A DNA stretch of 6,437 nt from Pseudomonadota bacterium. Its GTDB lineage: Bacteria > Pseudomonadota > Gammaproteobacteria > Pseudomonadales > Azotimanducaceae. Of this stretch, positions 6,022-6,437 are shown one piece after another (position 1 is the first letter of the stretch; the number at the start of each line of letters is the position of its first letter). Location of the stretch: positions 1 to 6,437 of the forward strand of contig JAQCAK010000115.1 of assembly GCA_027621895.1 (NCBI GenBank), read 5' to 3'. Position numbers and translations under genes: made by a program. Under the pieces are notes generated by a model. The model worked only from the letters and a program-made list of their open reading frames with translations. It was not told the origin of the DNA and did not search any database.

Positions 6022-6437
6022 TCAGTCCTTGAAGGATAGCGACAGGCTGTCCTGCGAACCCTTGCCGGTCCCTTCTCGATGATAAAACCCGTTCCAGAGA
6101 CCGGTAAAGAATGCCAGCGCGTTCTTGCCGAGCACCGAGCAGTCGTAACCCCCTTCCTGCACGATCAGTGTCGGATAATTCAGTTCACCCAGCACGAGGC
6201 CGTTGGCGTGGAAGTCATCCGCCAGCAGATTCCAGGTGCCTGAAGGATCATTCTGTGCTGTATCCAGTCCAAGGGCGATCACCAGAACATCCGGTTGGAA
6301 CTCACGCAATCGCTTCACTGCCTTGCGAAGCGCCTTCGTATATTCGGCGCCGCCAATGTCGCGCTTCAGCGGCAGGTTCAGGTTGAAGCCAGCACCGGCC
6401 TTTTCACCCGTGTCTTCCTTGTAGCCACTGAAATAGG
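6022..6437 (-). CDS. Histone deacetylase/acetylpolyamine amidohydrolase family enzyme, C-terminal part
   Basis: The last 137 residues are present; the 5' end lies beyond the right edge. The family removes acetyl groups from lysines or polyamines using Zn2+. Visible marks are the strand/loop GAGFNLNLPL (about 14-23 of the visible part), FQPDVLVIALGLDTAQNDP (about 46-64), where the Asp of GLD corresponds to a zinc ligand of class II deacetylase-like enzymes, followed by G-T-W and a DDF helix, and IVQEGGY (91-97), whose Tyr matches the catalytic tyrosine loop (GGGY in HDACs, EGGY in bacterial homologues). NALAFFTGL near the end is the usual last helix. The D-x-H ligand pair and catalytic His-His lie upstream, outside the window. 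The text favours the acetylpolyamine amidohydrolase/HDAC-like bacterial branch. The cytoplasmic substrate is not known. The GTG at 6318 is internal, because homologous sequence continues in frame upstream of it. It ends in TGA. Confidence 0.85.
   Translation of the reverse strand, partial: YFSGYKEDTGEKAGAGFNLNLPLKRDIGGAEYTKALRKAVKRLREFQPDVLVIALGLDTAQNDPSGTWNLLADDFHANGLVLGELNYPTLIVQEGGYDCSVLGKNALAFFTGLWNGFYHREGTGKGSQDSLSLSFKD

Noticed and set aside
1..6437. CRISPR array, tRNA, rRNA, transposase, integrase or toxin-antitoxin genes
   Set aside because: No regularly spaced repeats, no recognisable RNA gene sequence and no matching protein motifs were seen on either strand.

Overview
The window looks like chromosomal DNA of a Gram-negative bacterium, most likely a gammaproteobacterium. 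A TonB-dependent outer-membrane receptor with a Fur-type operator implies an outer membrane and Fur iron control. The mix of MelB-type sugar symporter, acetylpolyamine amidohydrolase-like enzyme and siderophore receptor fits a free-living heterotroph. Genus cannot be read from the sequence. TGA and TAA both end intact genes here, so the standard bacterial code applies.

Layout. Positions 1-1101 (minus strand) are decaying or poorly known: the remnant of a seven-TM protein with an apparent internal deletion (817-1101), then a small single-pass membrane protein with a pilin-like outer domain (327-770), then an ATGA-overlapping second protein of similar design (1-327) that carries an in-frame TAA in its membrane helix and runs off the left edge. 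Next is an intact GPH/MelB-type symporter (1173-2600, minus, TTG start). Divergent from it is a TonB-dependent siderophore receptor (2823-4952, plus), preceded by a perfect 7-1-7 Fur-type palindrome lying across its probable promoter. Converging on the receptor is an AT-richer GT34-like glycosyltransferase (5034-5855, minus), preceded in frame by an 18-codon hydrophobic mini-ORF ending in TGA. At the right edge is the C-terminal part of a histone-deacetylase/acetylpolyamine-amidohydrolase family enzyme (6022-6437, minus), followed by a hairpin.

Working together. The only clear regulatory unit is the Fur-controlled receptor. The two small membrane proteins form an overlapping pair and were probably translated together. 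No pathway obviously links the symporter, receptor, glycosyltransferase and deacetylase, so this looks like a junction of unrelated transcription units with gene decay at the left and a possibly acquired gene on the right. I see no CRISPR array, tRNA, rRNA, insertion sequence or phage gene, and no convincing new multi-gene system. The most useful leads are the two in-frame stops next to hydrophobic segments, the tandem pilin-like membrane proteins, and the orphan glycosyltransferase.
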